A stretch of 64,000 bases of DNA from an uncultured Gemmataceae bacterium (GCA_937923405.1 CALDUY010000043.1:62001-126000), one strand, 5' to 3'; counted from the stretch's first letter, positions 31,238 through 40,961 are shown. Made by a program: numbers and translations. Notes: generated from the sequence alone by a model not told the origin.

Positions 31238-31346
31238 CCTCCGTGGCTACTCCCGACTCAGAGGGCTGACATCCTCCGCTCCGACGAACTATTTCCGAGC
31301 GGAGGCGTTAGCCCTCCGTGCTTATTCACTGCCCTCCGCTTGAAGT
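31238..31346. repeat. GC-rich interspersed repeat region, including copy 2 of the 17-bp element
   Basis: Contains several CCCTCCG / CGGAGG inverted units. 31304-31320 is the exact reverse complement of 9539-9555. It fills the gap between the lipoprotein gene and the converging CPBP gene, so it may also act in transcription termination. Confidence 0.6.
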
Positions 31347-31357
31347 CGTCTTCCTGC

Positions 31358-32275
31358 TCACTCATGCAGCCAGTAAGTCAAACCGACTTTCGTTAGGTTG
31401 TTGACCGAGTGGATGATGATCGGAGCCAGCAAAGAATGTGAGTAGTGAAAGGCGATGGCCATGAAAAAACCGGCGACGGCACAGGCCGCCATCACCGGCC
31501 GACCGGATTCGAAGTGAGCCAGACCAAAGGCCAAGCTACTCAGAATCGCCGCTAACAGCCAGGGCATCTTTTCCGTCATCCAAGCGTATAGCACACCGCG
31601 AAACAACATCTCCTCGACGATCGGCACGGCAATGCCGACGAGAACGAGCATGGCCAGCGCGCCGAGTTTGGATAGTGGGCACTTGGTTACCTCGACAGGG
31701 GCAGTAGATTGCTCCTTGGGCAAGATGAATTTGTCCTGTTGGTTGACCCACTCCTGTTCAAGCAAGCGCATCACCAGGGCGGCAACCGCGCCAGACAACA
31801 CCATCGCCACAATGCCCAGGGCAAACGAGCCGACGATCCAGCCGAGCGATAATTTGCGAAACCCCAGATCCTCCCAGTTCTGGCCGCTGAGTCGCAAGCC
31901 GAAGACATCGATCACCAAGAGAATGACCAACACGTTGAGCAACACCATGCCAGCATTCCAGAGAATTCGGATCGGCTTTTGTCCTGAAGCCTGAACTTCG
32001 TACAACGCTAGTTGCCAGGCAATGAATGTGAAACTGGAAATGCCAAACCAGGCCAGGAAGATCAACACGACCTCCCAGGTCTCGAAGCCGACGCGCGGAA
32101 TCGGCTCGGGATGTTCCGGCGGTCCGAACACCAGGATGGTCAGGGCCATGCCCAGGCACAGCAACCCGATACAGGCCCAAAAAATGCGCACGACCCAGGT
32201 ACGTCCGAGACTGGCAAAAATGGACTGCATCGGACGTGGCGGCGGCTTGGGGCGATAACGACGTTTCTTCGACAT
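31358..32275 (-). CDS. CPBP family intramembrane metalloprotease (CAAX prenyl protease 2 / Abi type)
   Basis: 305 residues from ATG 32275; the open frame to 32488 overlaps the divergent cytochrome gene and lacks family sequence. About seven to eight membrane helices follow a Lys/Arg/Pro-rich N-terminus. All three CPBP motifs are present near the C-terminus: E-E-M-L-F-R, FGLAH and HSVNN, giving the metal-coordinating Glu, His and Asn residues. Likely an active membrane protease or peptidase; the substrate is unknown. Confidence 0.9.
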   Translation of the reverse strand: MSKKRRYRPKPPPRPMQSIFASLGRTWVVRIFWACIGLLCLGMALTILVFGPPEHPEPIPRVGFETWEVVLIFLAWFGISSFTFIAWQLALYEVQASGQKPIRILWNAGMVLLNVLVILLVIDVFGLRLSGQNWEDLGFRKLSLGWIVGSFALGIVAMVLSGAVAALVMRLLEQEWVNQQDKFILPKEQSTAPVEVTKCPLSKLGALAMLVLVGIAVPIVEEMLFRGVLYAWMTEKMPWLLAAILSSLAFGLAHFESGRPVMAACAVAGFFMAIAFHYSHSLLAPIIIHSVNNLTKVGLTYWLHE

Positions 32276-32390
32276 GGGACGCTCGGGCTGGGGCCACGAT
32301 CGAGATCTTGGGTTTTTCAGAAACAAATTCGCTTCTGCTACAATAAATGCTAGCAGATCCATTGGAGAAACTCGATCGGAGGATTTGGGC

Positions 32391-33728
32391 ATGGGCCGCT
32401 GGATTGCTTGCATGGTCGTTCTCGTGTCCGGTTTGGGATTCGCTGCTGCCCCGGGACCAAAGCCGTCTGCGGAACGTGGCAAAACCAACTTGTTGACTCG
32501 GAGTTACAATCCGCCGACGATGGCCTTGTCGAATTATCACAATGCTTGGAAACACTGGGGGCTGGATCAGAAACCCGACGACGCCGACTATGACCGCCTG
32601 TTTCGCGAACGCTATGGTCTGCATCCCGCGCCGTATCCCAACAACGGCCTGCCGATGGGGCTGCGGGCAGCTCCCGGCTCATTCGCTCTGGGCACGCGCA
32701 ATGGCCTGACCACCGATTGCCTGGTCTGCCACGGTGGTTCGATCTTCGGCCAATCCTACGTTGGCCTGGGCAATTCTACTTTGGACTTTCAGGCGTTCTA
32801 CGAGGAGGTGGGCGGACTCGGTGGACGCAAGGCCAAGCCGCCGTTCACTTTCACCAATGTGCGTGGCACCAGCGAGGCCGGAGCCATGTCCGTCTACTTG
32901 CTCGGCTACCGCGATGACGAGTTGAATCTGCGGCTAACTCGTCGCGACCTGGATTTGCAGGACGATCTCTGTGAGGATCCGCCGGCTTGGTGGCTGCTCA
33001 AAAAGAAAAAGACCATGTACCACACTGGCGGGGCCGACACCCGCTCTACCCGAGCCATCATGCAGTTCATGATGAGTCCGCTCAACCCGGCGTCCGCTTT
33101 CCACAAAGCCGAGAGCGACTTCCGCGACATCCGCGAGTATTTGCTCTCTTTGGAGCCGCCCAAGTATCCTTTGCCCATCGATCAACCGCTGGCCAGCAAG
33201 GGCGAAGCGTTGTTCAAGGACAATTGCGCTCGCTGTCATGGCACTTACGGCGAGAACTGGACCTATCCCAACAAGGTAATCGCGCTGAAGGACATCGGCA
33301 CCGATCCACGTCGTTTTGAAGGCATCACCCACAAGTTTGGCGAAGCCTACAACAAGAGCTGGTTCGCTCGCGATTATCAGGCCATTGAGACGGACGGCTA
33401 CCAGGCTCCGCCACTGGACGGCATCTGGGCTACTGCTCCGTACTTGCACAACGGCTCGGTGCCGACCCTTTACGGGGTTCTTAACTCGCAGGCCCGACCG
33501 AAGCTGTTCACCCGCTCGTTCCGCACCGATCGTGACGCCTACGACGAGAAGCACGTCGGCTGGAAAGTCGAGCTGCTGCAACGCATGCCGGAAGGGCTGC
33601 CCGCCATCGAGGCCCGCAAAATTTATGACACCTCCAAACCCGGTCGTTCCAACGCCGGCCACACCTATGGCGACAAGCTGACGGATGAGGAACGCTTCGC
33701 CATTATTGAGTATCTCAAAACACTGTGA
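32391..33728 (+). CDS. exported di-heme c-type cytochrome
   Basis: 445 residues from ATG 32391 with a strong CGGAGGA site. A signal peptide ends GFAAAP. Two heme motifs are seen: CLVCH at residues 110-114 and CARCH at 279-283. YQAPPLDGIWATAPYLHNGSVPTLYGVL resembles the C-terminal block of di-heme cytochrome c peroxidase/MauG-like or rytidylate-type cytochromes, and a distal TDEERFAIIEYLKTL ends the protein. Likely a periplasmic electron-transfer protein; the oxidant and donor are unknown. Confidence 0.87.
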   Translation: MGRWIACMVVLVSGLGFAAAPGPKPSAERGKTNLLTRSYNPPTMALSNYHNAWKHWGLDQKPDDADYDRLFRERYGLHPAPYPNNGLPMGLRAAPGSFALGTRNGLTTDCLVCHGGSIFGQSYVGLGNSTLDFQAFYEEVGGLGGRKAKPPFTFTNVRGTSEAGAMSVYLLGYRDDELNLRLTRRDLDLQDDLCEDPPAWWLLKKKKTMYHTGGADTRSTRAIMQFMMSPLNPASAFHKAESDFRDIREYLLSLEPPKYPLPIDQPLASKGEALFKDNCARCHGTYGENWTYPNKVIALKDIGTDPRRFEGITHKFGEAYNKSWFARDYQAIETDGYQAPPLDGIWATAPYLHNGSVPTLYGVLNSQARPKLFTRSFRTDRDAYDEKHVGWKVELLQRMPEGLPAIEARKIYDTSKPGRSNAGHTYGDKLTDEERFAIIEYLKTL

Positions 33729-33772
33729 AATGCTGGTTCGACCCGCCTTCTGTATTACTGGAGACCCCACCG

Positions 33773-34450
33773 ATGGCCAGCATCCCGATTCGCACGAAGG
33801 CGATTCCGCCACTGGAACAGGGCGACCATCTCAGCCGCGAGGAGTTCGAGCGTCGCTATGACGCTATGCCCGATCTCAAAAAGGCGGAGTTAATCGAGGG
33901 AGTCGTCTACATGGGTTCGCCGGTCAACTGGGAGCGTCACGCTGCTCCGCATTTTGATGTAATTGCCTGGCTTGGGTTGTACCGCGCGAGTACCCCTGGA
34001 ACGCAGGGTGGCGACAACGGCAGTTGCCGTCTGGATCTGGACAACGAACCGCAACCGGACGCCGCTCTGATTATCAAGCCCGAGTATGGCGGCAAAGTCG
34101 TGTTCAGCGAGGACGGCTACATCGAAGGCGGGCCGGAGTTGGTTTTCCAGGTCGCCTCCACCAGCGCCAGCATCGATTTGCACCTCAAACGCAAAGTCTA
34201 CCAGCGTAACGGCGTGCTGGAGTATATTGTTTGGCAGGTGTTGCCACAGCAGATCGACTGGTTTGTGCTGCGTGAGGGACAGTATCACCCGTTGTCGCCG
34301 CACGAGGACGGCATCTTGCGGAGCGAGGTGTTCCCTGGGCTGTGGCTGGATGCAGCGGCGCTGATGCGGAGCGAGTTAGCGCGGGTGTTGACCGTGCTGC
34401 AACAAGGTCTGGCCACTCCCGAACATGCCACTTTCGTCGCTCGCCTATAA
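33773..34450 (+). CDS. Uma2 family (PD-(D/E)XK fold) putative endonuclease
   Basis: 225 residues from ATG 33773 with GGAG nine bases upstream. The family block PQPDAALII is followed by GPELVFQVASTSASIDLHLKRKVYQRNG, and the Asp and Lys of the nuclease core can be placed. The central Glu of the usual V-E-V is Gln here (VFQV), which may abolish cleavage. YIVWQVLPQQIDWFVL is the typical planctomycete variant. Uma2 genes are multicopy in this phylum and their role is unsettled. Confidence 0.88.
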   Translation: MASIPIRTKAIPPLEQGDHLSREEFERRYDAMPDLKKAELIEGVVYMGSPVNWERHAAPHFDVIAWLGLYRASTPGTQGGDNGSCRLDLDNEPQPDAALIIKPEYGGKVVFSEDGYIEGGPELVFQVASTSASIDLHLKRKVYQRNGVLEYIVWQVLPQQIDWFVLREGQYHPLSPHEDGILRSEVFPGLWLDAAALMRSELARVLTVLQQGLATPEHATFVARL

Positions 34451-34525
34451 CGAACCGCCTCGTCGTAGGCTCGATCGAGGCATATCATCTGGGAAGACTT
34501 ATTTCTCGGTGTCCTGGAGTGTCTC

Positions 34526-35812
34526 ATGCCTTTTGTGCGGATCTGCGGTGGACGAGTCATCGACCCGTCACAAAACTTCGATCAGATCGCCGATCTGTGG
34601 ATTAAGGACGATCGAGTATTCTATCTCGGCGAACGACCCGATCTACGAGCCGAGCAAACCATTGATGCGACCCACAAAATCGTTTGTCCCGGGCTGATCG
34701 ACATGCACGTTCATCTGCGTGAACCGGGACGAGAGGAAGACGAAACGATCGCCACGGGAACGGCAGCCGCTCTGGCTGGTGGTGTGACCAGCGTGGCGTG
34801 TATGCCCAACACCGAACCACCGATCGACAGTCAAGCCGCCGCTGAGTTTGTCTACCTGCAAGCCGAACGTGCCGGCAACGCCAACGTCTTTCCCGTCGGC
34901 ACGATCACCAAGGATCGAGCGGGCAAAGAACTGGCCGAAATCGGCGGCCTCGTCGACGGCGGCGCGGTCGCCTTCACCGACGACGGGTCGCCCGTGGTCA
35001 ATAGCGAAATCATGCGGCGAGCGATGGAATACTGTCGCATGTTTGACAAGGCCGTTCTCAGTCACAGCGAGGATCTGGAACTGACGCGCGGCGCAGTCAT
35101 GAACGAAGGCTTCGAGAGCATGCGCTTGGGACTGCGCGGCTACCCCGCCGTCGCCGAGGAGATCATGATCTTTCGCGAGATCGCCTTGGCCGAACTGACC
35201 AAAGCCCGATTACACATTCTGCACGTCTCCACGGCAGGAGGCGTCGAACTGATCCGACGCGGCAAAGCGCGTGGCGTGCAGGTCACCGGTGAGGCTTGTC
35301 CCCATCATTTCACGCTAACCGACGAGTGCCTGCGGACCTTCGACAGCAACTACAAGATGTCGCCGCCTTTGCGAACCAAGGACGACGTTCAAGCCATCTT
35401 GGCCGCGCTGCGTGATGGTACACTAGACTGCATCACAACGGACCATGCGCCGCATGCTCCTGAGAAGAAGATGCGCGAACTGGATCAGGCTCCCAACGGC
35501 ATCATTGGTTTGGAAACGCTGCTGCCGATCTGCGTTCGGGCGCTGATCGAACCAGGGGTTCTCACTTGGCCGCAGTTGATCGAAAAACTTACGATCAACC
35601 CGGCACGAGTACTGGGCATCGATCGAGGAACGCTGAAACCTAACGCCATCGCCGACGTGACTATCCTCGACCCCGACGTCTGCTGGACGATCGATCCCAA
35701 CCAGTTTCGTTCTAAGAGTCGCAACTGTCCGTACGGCGGCTGGGAAGTACGCGGCCGCGCCGAGGTCGTCCTGGTCGCTGGTCAGATTCGCTACCAGCGG
35801 AACGGGAAATAA
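34526..35812 (+). CDS. pyrC: dihydroorotase (class I)
   Basis: 428 residues. Third step of pyrimidine synthesis: reversible closure of carbamoyl-aspartate to dihydroorotate. Zinc-binding DMHVHLREPGREEDETI, GGVTSVACMPNTEPPID, the metal-ligand His in ILHVSTAGGVELI, GEACPHHFTLTDE, the NYKMSPPLR substrate loop and DCITTDHAPHAPEKK are all present. ATG 34526 follows GGAG. No other pyr gene is near. Confidence 0.96.
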   Translation: MPFVRICGGRVIDPSQNFDQIADLWIKDDRVFYLGERPDLRAEQTIDATHKIVCPGLIDMHVHLREPGREEDETIATGTAAALAGGVTSVACMPNTEPPIDSQAAAEFVYLQAERAGNANVFPVGTITKDRAGKELAEIGGLVDGGAVAFTDDGSPVVNSEIMRRAMEYCRMFDKAVLSHSEDLELTRGAVMNEGFESMRLGLRGYPAVAEEIMIFREIALAELTKARLHILHVSTAGGVELIRRGKARGVQVTGEACPHHFTLTDECLRTFDSNYKMSPPLRTKDDVQAILAALRDGTLDCITTDHAPHAPEKKMRELDQAPNGIIGLETLLPICVRALIEPGVLTWPQLIEKLTINPARVLGIDRGTLKPNAIADVTILDPDVCWTIDPNQFRSKSRNCPYGGWEVRGRAEVVLVAGQIRYQRNGK

Positions 35813-35948
35813 TTAAGCTGAATGGTGCCTGTGTCTAGGAACTTTTATGTAACCCAGTCTTATGTTAGCCATGTTGTAATATTGAGTATAGGCTTTATTG
35901 GCAAACTAAGATCCATCAATATTATTTTATCGGAAAGATAAACATTTC

Positions 35949-36740
35949 ATGCTCTCGGCACTTTTCCATAAATGCAAATGTGTGATTAGCCATTCAAAAC
36001 TAATCGCTTGGTTAGCAGTAAAAATTCGCAATCAACTGAATCACGTGATCGGATTACATTTGGGACCAACTTCGGATTCCAGAAAGAATGGAGAATATCA
36101 GCTTTTTGCGAAATTATCTCAACAGTGCAAAGTGGTTGTTGACGTTGGAGCGAATGTTGGAGATTGGACAGACAATTGTCTAAATGAATCATCTGCAATT
36201 GTGTATGCTTATGAGCCGTCCAGATCAGCATGCGAGGTGCTAAAACAAAAGTTTTCTGCCAACAATCGCGTGATCATCAAACAGTGTGCCGTTGGCGATG
36301 TTAACGGAGAAGCATCTTTTGTCGAAGAGTTTGCTTGCAGTCAAACTTCTCACTTATCAACTGTTCAAACCCCCACACATGGAAGTATCACTGTAAAGGT
36401 AGTGACATTGGATGACGAATTTAAGGATTCAACAGAGCCAATTGATTATTTGAAAATCGATGTAGAAGGTTTGGATATGAAAGTTCTTTACGGTTGTAGA
36501 GAACTTCTGCAGAACCGCAAGATTAAATTTATTCAGTTTGAGTATAACACATTTTGGCTCAGATATGGATCTAGTCTGCAAGAGGCAATTGCTTACCTTA
36601 AAAAACTTGATTACGAGATTAGATTAATCACTCCCTCAGGACTGCGTGAATTTTCTTACGATTTTTGGGGTGACTTCTTCTATTATTCCAACTTTTTCGC
36701 TTGTCATCGAGAAGACATACATCGTGTGCCGAGCATTTAA
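35949..36740 (+). CDS. FkbM family SAM-dependent methyltransferase
   Basis: 263 residues. The SAM-binding motif VVVDVGANVGDW (about 63-74), AYEPSRSACEVLKQKF, DYLKIDVEGLDMKVLYGC and FIQFEYN define FkbM methyltransferases, which often O-methylate surface sugars. The DNA is markedly AT-richer than neighbours, and the 136-bp upstream gap is also AT-rich. With the exostosin gene 57 bp downstream it forms a glycan-modification pair. Composition suggests horizontal acquisition. No clear ribosome site. Confidence 0.88.
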   Translation: MLSALFHKCKCVISHSKLIAWLAVKIRNQLNHVIGLHLGPTSDSRKNGEYQLFAKLSQQCKVVVDVGANVGDWTDNCLNESSAIVYAYEPSRSACEVLKQKFSANNRVIIKQCAVGDVNGEASFVEEFACSQTSHLSTVQTPTHGSITVKVVTLDDEFKDSTEPIDYLKIDVEGLDMKVLYGCRELLQNRKIKFIQFEYNTFWLRYGSSLQEAIAYLKKLDYEIRLITPSGLREFSYDFWGDFFYYSNFFACHREDIHRVPSI

Positions 36741-36797
36741 CGAAACCAAACATAGTATGTCTTAAAGAATAATTGTAAGACTAGATGGCAAATCAGC

Positions 36798-37784
36798 GTG
36801 AATTACATGCAAGCAAAGACTGTACATATTGTTAATCCAAGTCTTATCATCAATCAGCCTGCTATCGGTTTTCACATCACATCTTCTTATGAGCAATTAT
36901 TAGAGGCATTCTCAAATTATTCAATCATTATCCACCGACTCAGCACTAGCCTTGCAGAGGCGGAGCTGATTCTCGCGCCGATTCAAGGTGGAGGCTATGG
37001 CATCTGTCTCGAGAAATTACGAGCCAGTTCTATTTATCGTGACTATGGCCATAAGCTAATTGTTTATTGTCCCGATGACAATCAGTTTCCGTCGGTGCGT
37101 GGATTGTATCCGTCGATTACTAAGAAATGGGTACGGCGAGGATGGGCTTTGCCCGCGCACTACATCTCTGCTCACATTCGGAAATTCACGTTTGATCGAG
37201 AGGAGATTCAACAAAAAGACATTCTCTGCTCTTTCATGGGGGCATCTCGCACGCATCGGATTCGCGAAGCGGTCTGCCAACTGCGGCATCCAGAATTTGT
37301 TCTCGTCGATTCCTCCTCTCGTGCGGATAAGGAATACTGGTGGGAAAAAGCCAACAAAGAAGAGTATTTTGCTCGCTATCGTGATCTCGCTCGTCGTTCG
37401 CAATTCATGATCTGTCCGCGAGGGATTAGCAGTTCTTCCATTCGTCTATACGAAGCAATGGAAGCAGGGGCGGTTCCAATCATTTTATCGGATTCGCTTC
37501 AATTGCCACTGGGGCCGAACTGGGACGAGTTCTCGATCCGCGTCCGCGAGCGAGACGTGTTCGACCTCCCTACTATCGTTGAACAACAGCGGGATCGCGC
37601 TCCAGTCATGGGACGACTAGCACGTCAGGCCTGGGAAGGGTACTTCTCTCCACAAGCCACGGCTAACTCGATCGTGCATTGGGCTTCATTACTGCTGCAA
37701 CGATCTCATCAGCGTTCTTGGGAATTGAAACTCGCCGAACTCAGTCATCCGAGACGCTTGCTGTCCAAATTCAAGCGATCCTGA
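36798..37784 (+). CDS. exostosin-like glycosyltransferase (GT47 type)
   Basis: 328 residues from GTG 36798, or ATG 36807 three codons on. The exostosin-type donor region is seen: DILCSFMGASRTHRIRE, SQFMICPRGISSSSIRLYEAMEAGAVPIILSDS and LPLGPNWDEFSI. Such proteins transfer sugars to surface glycans. The 5' third is AT-rich like the preceding FkbM gene, while the 3' part approaches the GC-richer background. Likely acts with the FkbM gene. Confidence 0.82.
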   Translation: MNYMQAKTVHIVNPSLIINQPAIGFHITSSYEQLLEAFSNYSIIIHRLSTSLAEAELILAPIQGGGYGICLEKLRASSIYRDYGHKLIVYCPDDNQFPSVRGLYPSITKKWVRRGWALPAHYISAHIRKFTFDREEIQQKDILCSFMGASRTHRIREAVCQLRHPEFVLVDSSSRADKEYWWEKANKEEYFARYRDLARRSQFMICPRGISSSSIRLYEAMEAGAVPIILSDSLQLPLGPNWDEFSIRVRERDVFDLPTIVEQQRDRAPVMGRLARQAWEGYFSPQATANSIVHWASLLLQRSHQRSWELKLAELSHPRRLLSKFKRS

Positions 37785-37814
37785 CAGTCAGGTAATGTCG
37801 ATTTGTTCGGTCGC

Positions 37815-38243
37815 TCACTCTTCCTCGCAACGCATGGAGGCCAGTAGACGGCTCAACACGGGTTCGTAATCCTCGTCGTCGGCGTCAGTGGTCTGGCACA
37901 AAATCAACACAGTGCCAGCAAGCCCGTGAAAACTACGGGTGCGGCACAGCGTGGCCATGTCCAGGCTGAAAAACTCCATGTCGTGACCAATCGCCATTTC
38001 CCCAGCGATTGTTTCAATCATCGCCTCTGCTTCCAGAGATGGATACTCAGCCTTTAAGGCGGCATGAGCAGCCTCGATCATTTCTTGTGGATCGGGCAAG
38101 TCGCGGTCCAACGTGATGGTGGCAAACGCCGCTCCGGGGCTTTGCAGCGTCACTGTCCAGCCGTTGTCCATCTCCTCGCGATGGCAGTGCCAATCGTCAG
38201 GATAGTCGAACGACAAACCGTCTTCCTCGAAGTGGCGGGTCAT
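37815..38243 (-). CDS. hypothetical protein, PsbP/DUF1795-like
   Basis: 142 residues with no signal peptide. The start FEEDGLSFDYPDDWHCHREE, strand-rich middle (GWTVTLQSPGAAFATITLDRD) and end LSRLLASMRCEEE resemble the small PsbP-like fold of DUF1795 proteins. The ATG overlaps the stop of the C25 gene by ATGA, so the pair is translationally coupled. Function unknown. Confidence 0.65.
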   Translation of the reverse strand: MTRHFEEDGLSFDYPDDWHCHREEMDNGWTVTLQSPGAAFATITLDRDLPDPQEMIEAAHAALKAEYPSLEAEAMIETIAGEMAIGHDMEFFSLDMATLCRTRSFHGLAGTVLILCQTTDADDEDYEPVLSRLLASMRCEEE

Positions 38244-39775
38244 GGAGATTTTTCCTCACGTCGGACGGTCAACGAAGCCGCTTCAAGCGACTCTTCCTCT
38301 CCTTTTTGTGCGTGAATTCGCAGAATCATTCTCGCCCAAGGAAGCTCTTTCGGCACCTGCAAGTCGATCTGGAAGTGATCGCGTGGTGGCAAAACAGTGA
38401 CTTCGGCAATGGTGAACTGGTTGGCTTTGCGATGATTGGCCCGAAGGATCTGGTCGCGTTGTGGTCCGAACCTCGATGGAAGAGGTTCCAATCCGAGCGG
38501 TGTGCTACTGGGCGGTCGGTCGAGGGTGACTCGCACCGAGGCCCCGTGGAGTCGGGGGGGTAGCATGCCGCGCACGGTCAGCGTGGCTCCTGGTCTGATC
38601 TCGCGATCGACAGTGAGACCAAGATCGTTCTCGACTTGCGGCAGTTGCAGAGCAGGATCACCAAGAAGCACAAACATTTCTAAGTGCTCTTGGCGTTGAG
38701 TGGCCTGGGGGATGCGCGGGTCGCCGTCCACATTGTCCAACAGGCGATAGCTGAGAAAATCGATCCGCCCGTTGGCGATTCCGTCCAGAGCTGCCAACCA
38801 GCACTCGCCGAAGCGGCGCGGAGGTCGACCCACGAGGGTTTGCTGAAAAACGCCCTCGGCAGCGAGTTGGGCCATGGCAGCGAAACAGATGCCGTGCGAT
38901 CCCAGCACTGCGGCAGGACCGTCGGGGTTGCGCATCGCCGCCAGACCGTAGCCTTCGCCGTCTGGCCCGGCTAACTGACAACCGTTGCAGCCGAACGTCA
39001 CGAACACCCCGCAGCCTTGCAGCCTGGCCCAATCGTCGCGATCGAGAAACGGAGTGGTCGGACCGGCATACAACCCCTGAGCGTTGGAGTGCCCTAGGTA
39101 AAGAATGATGGCCTGTCCTTCACGGAGATATGCAAGGGCTTGACTCCGTATTTGTGAACTCGGTAGGCAGAATCGCGATCCGGAGCAGGAGTAGATCGCG
39201 CGGCCCGTCCAGCTGGGATGCAGTTTGTCGAAGCGAGCGAAGGCCATGCTTTCTACCAGCCGATCGACGACGGGGTTGAACTCGGGAATACCCGCTAGCA
39301 CAGTGAGGCGACGTCGCCACGGGCCGGGACCGGCGCGTTCCAGAGCCAGCGTTTTTTGCACCATCGCCCGCAGCTCCAGGGAGTCGCGTGCGGGGAAGCG
39401 TCCGACGGCGACTTGCGGTAGTCGGGTTCCCTGCAAACACCCATAGCCAGCATCGCTGGGTTGGTAGAGCATGCGGCTGATGGTGCCACGCAGCGGCGGA
39501 ACTTGCTGCAGACTACCGACCAGCAGGATCGAGCTGCGTCCAGGATGGTTTCGGCAAAGTCGCTGGAGCTGAGCTTGCAGACGGTGTGGCTCGGCAGGAG
39601 GTACGACGACGACCTTCAGCCCCTGTGCCCGACGATGGGCGACAAGCGGTTCGAGCGTAGTCTCATAGGTTGGCGGACAGACAGCAATCCACTGCTCAAC
39701 CAGGGGAGGCGCAGCGGCCTGGGCTCCACGGAGGAACAACAGCAAACACCACCAGCCCAAGACGGTCCGCCTCAT
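38240..39775 (-). CDS. exported C25 (gingipain-like) cysteine peptidase family protein
   Basis: 511 residues, signal peptide to about residue 21. YETTLEPLVAHRRAQGLKV is the C25 N-terminal element. ILLVGSLQQVPPL, LPQVAVGRFPARDSLELR and AIILYLGHSNAQG with His229 follow, and FVTFGCNGCQLAG supplies Cys263, so the expected His/Cys dyad is in place. A C-terminal immunoglobulin-like region follows. Probably a periplasmic or surface caspase-fold protease. It is directly followed by a small coupled gene. Confidence 0.84.
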   Translation of the reverse strand: MRRTVLGWWCLLLFLRGAQAAAPPLVEQWIAVCPPTYETTLEPLVAHRRAQGLKVVVVPPAEPHRLQAQLQRLCRNHPGRSSILLVGSLQQVPPLRGTISRMLYQPSDAGYGCLQGTRLPQVAVGRFPARDSLELRAMVQKTLALERAGPGPWRRRLTVLAGIPEFNPVVDRLVESMAFARFDKLHPSWTGRAIYSCSGSRFCLPSSQIRSQALAYLREGQAIILYLGHSNAQGLYAGPTTPFLDRDDWARLQGCGVFVTFGCNGCQLAGPDGEGYGLAAMRNPDGPAAVLGSHGICFAAMAQLAAEGVFQQTLVGRPPRRFGECWLAALDGIANGRIDFLSYRLLDNVDGDPRIPQATQRQEHLEMFVLLGDPALQLPQVENDLGLTVDREIRPGATLTVRGMLPPRLHGASVRVTLDRPPSSTPLGLEPLPSRFGPQRDQILRANHRKANQFTIAEVTVLPPRDHFQIDLQVPKELPWARMILRIHAQKGEEESLEAASLTVRREEKSP

Positions 39776-39797
39776 CGCGCGACTCCTTTCGGCAAGG

Positions 39798-39883
39798 TGC
39801 TGGCGGAGGGGCTCGAACCCTCACGGGCACTATGGCCCAGGAGCTTTTAAGGCTCCAGCGTCTGCCTATTCCGCCACGCCAGC
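39798..39883 (-). tRNA. tRNA-Leu (anticodon TAA)
   Basis: 86 nt class II tRNA with a long variable arm. The acceptor GCTGGCG (5' end at 39883) pairs with the 3' CGCCAGC, discriminator A is at 39798, and CCA is not encoded. Anticodon stem GGAGC/GCTCC encloses loop CTTAAAA, anticodon TAA. The T loop is TTCGAGC. It lies just upstream of the C25 gene on the same strand. Confidence 0.96.
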
Positions 39884-39927
39884 TTTCCTCGTCACTGTAG
39901 CGAGTCGCGTCGCGAATCACAAGCGGA

Positions 39928-40799
39928 TCACTTGATTCGCCGTCCATCGGGGGGGTAGGCCTTGGCAATCGCTTGCAACGAGATGGGTAGATCAGCTGGG
40001 GGAGCTTCAAAAGCGGTCAGCTTCAACACCTGAAGCGATTGACGACCGCGCGGGTGTCCTGCTGCCGCCGTCAGTGCGGCTTGAATCTTGCGAGCGTCGG
40101 CAGCGGGGAACCGGGCTGGATCGTAGGCTAACACCCCAGGAGGAAACTCCTCGGATTGGTACAGGGCACGGAGCTGCTGCGCCTGTCGGGGAGAAGTTTG
40201 CTGATAGCGATCCACCGAGACCGCATCAACAACGGCTAGCTGCACTCGACCGCTGGCCACTTCGTCGAGGGCATCGCTCGGCTCGGCAGGACGGCTGATC
40301 TTGCGATAGTAGGTCGAGGGATCGGTTCCTGCGGGAACACAACGACGCTCGAAGTACAACCGGCAGTGTTCGCGGAGTTCGCGAGGTAAGGCAATACTGG
40401 CTCCTTGCAGCGTGCCATTAAAGCGAGCGTTGCCGACCAGGTAGGCTTTGACCCTGCGGACGGGATTGATGCAAACGACGATCGGCTCCAGAGTCGGCTG
40501 GTTGACTTTGGCCCAGGCGAACTCATGACCGTGGAAGATTCCCACTTGAATGGTGCCTTCGGCAAGCGCTCGCCCCATCTCGAAGGCATCGCCCCCCGAA
40601 CGATCTCGCCGGCCAAGCCCGCCTGCTCCTCCATGTACAATCGAAGAGGCCGCATGGCTAGCGAAAGCAGAGTGGTCGTAGTGCCCGGGGATAAAGTCGC
40701 GATGACGCCAATCCGGAGGGAGCGCGCCGCGGAAGCGTGGCTCGTACCCAGAAGGGCAGCGCTGGCACCAAGGACGAGGAATTCTCTCCTATTGTACAT
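39928..40799 (-). pseudogene. PhnD-like phosphate/phosphonate-binding protein gene with a homopolymer frameshift
   Basis: The 5' part (from ATG 40799) has a signal sequence with a twin-Arg-like RREFLVLGASAALL and starts a periplasmic-binding fold (LRIGVIATLSP). The 3' part continues in another frame with GTIQVGIFHGHEFAWAK, VCINPVRRVKAYLV and a long C-terminus to 39928. Adding one base to the C6 run at 40592-40597 joins them into one 290-residue protein reading EIVRGGDAFEMGRALAEG. This is either a phase-variable or decayed gene or a homopolymer sequence error. No transporter genes adjoin it. Confidence 0.8.
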
Positions 40800-40961
40800 C
40801 GCGAAAGTCCTTTTTAGTAATCAATCTGTTGTCGCGAATTCGCTAGATAGCATCGGCGAACCGCGGCGCCAGTTGCAGCGACTTCCCCGCTGGCCTTAGG
40901 TTGACTTGGCGGACTTGGCGTAAATTGATAGGGTTGTGCTGATTGGAAGGGGGCTGTCGAG

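Noticed and set aside
35813..37784. Mobile element boundaries around the AT-rich pair
   Set aside because: I found no terminal inverted repeats, target duplications, integrase or tRNA end at either side.
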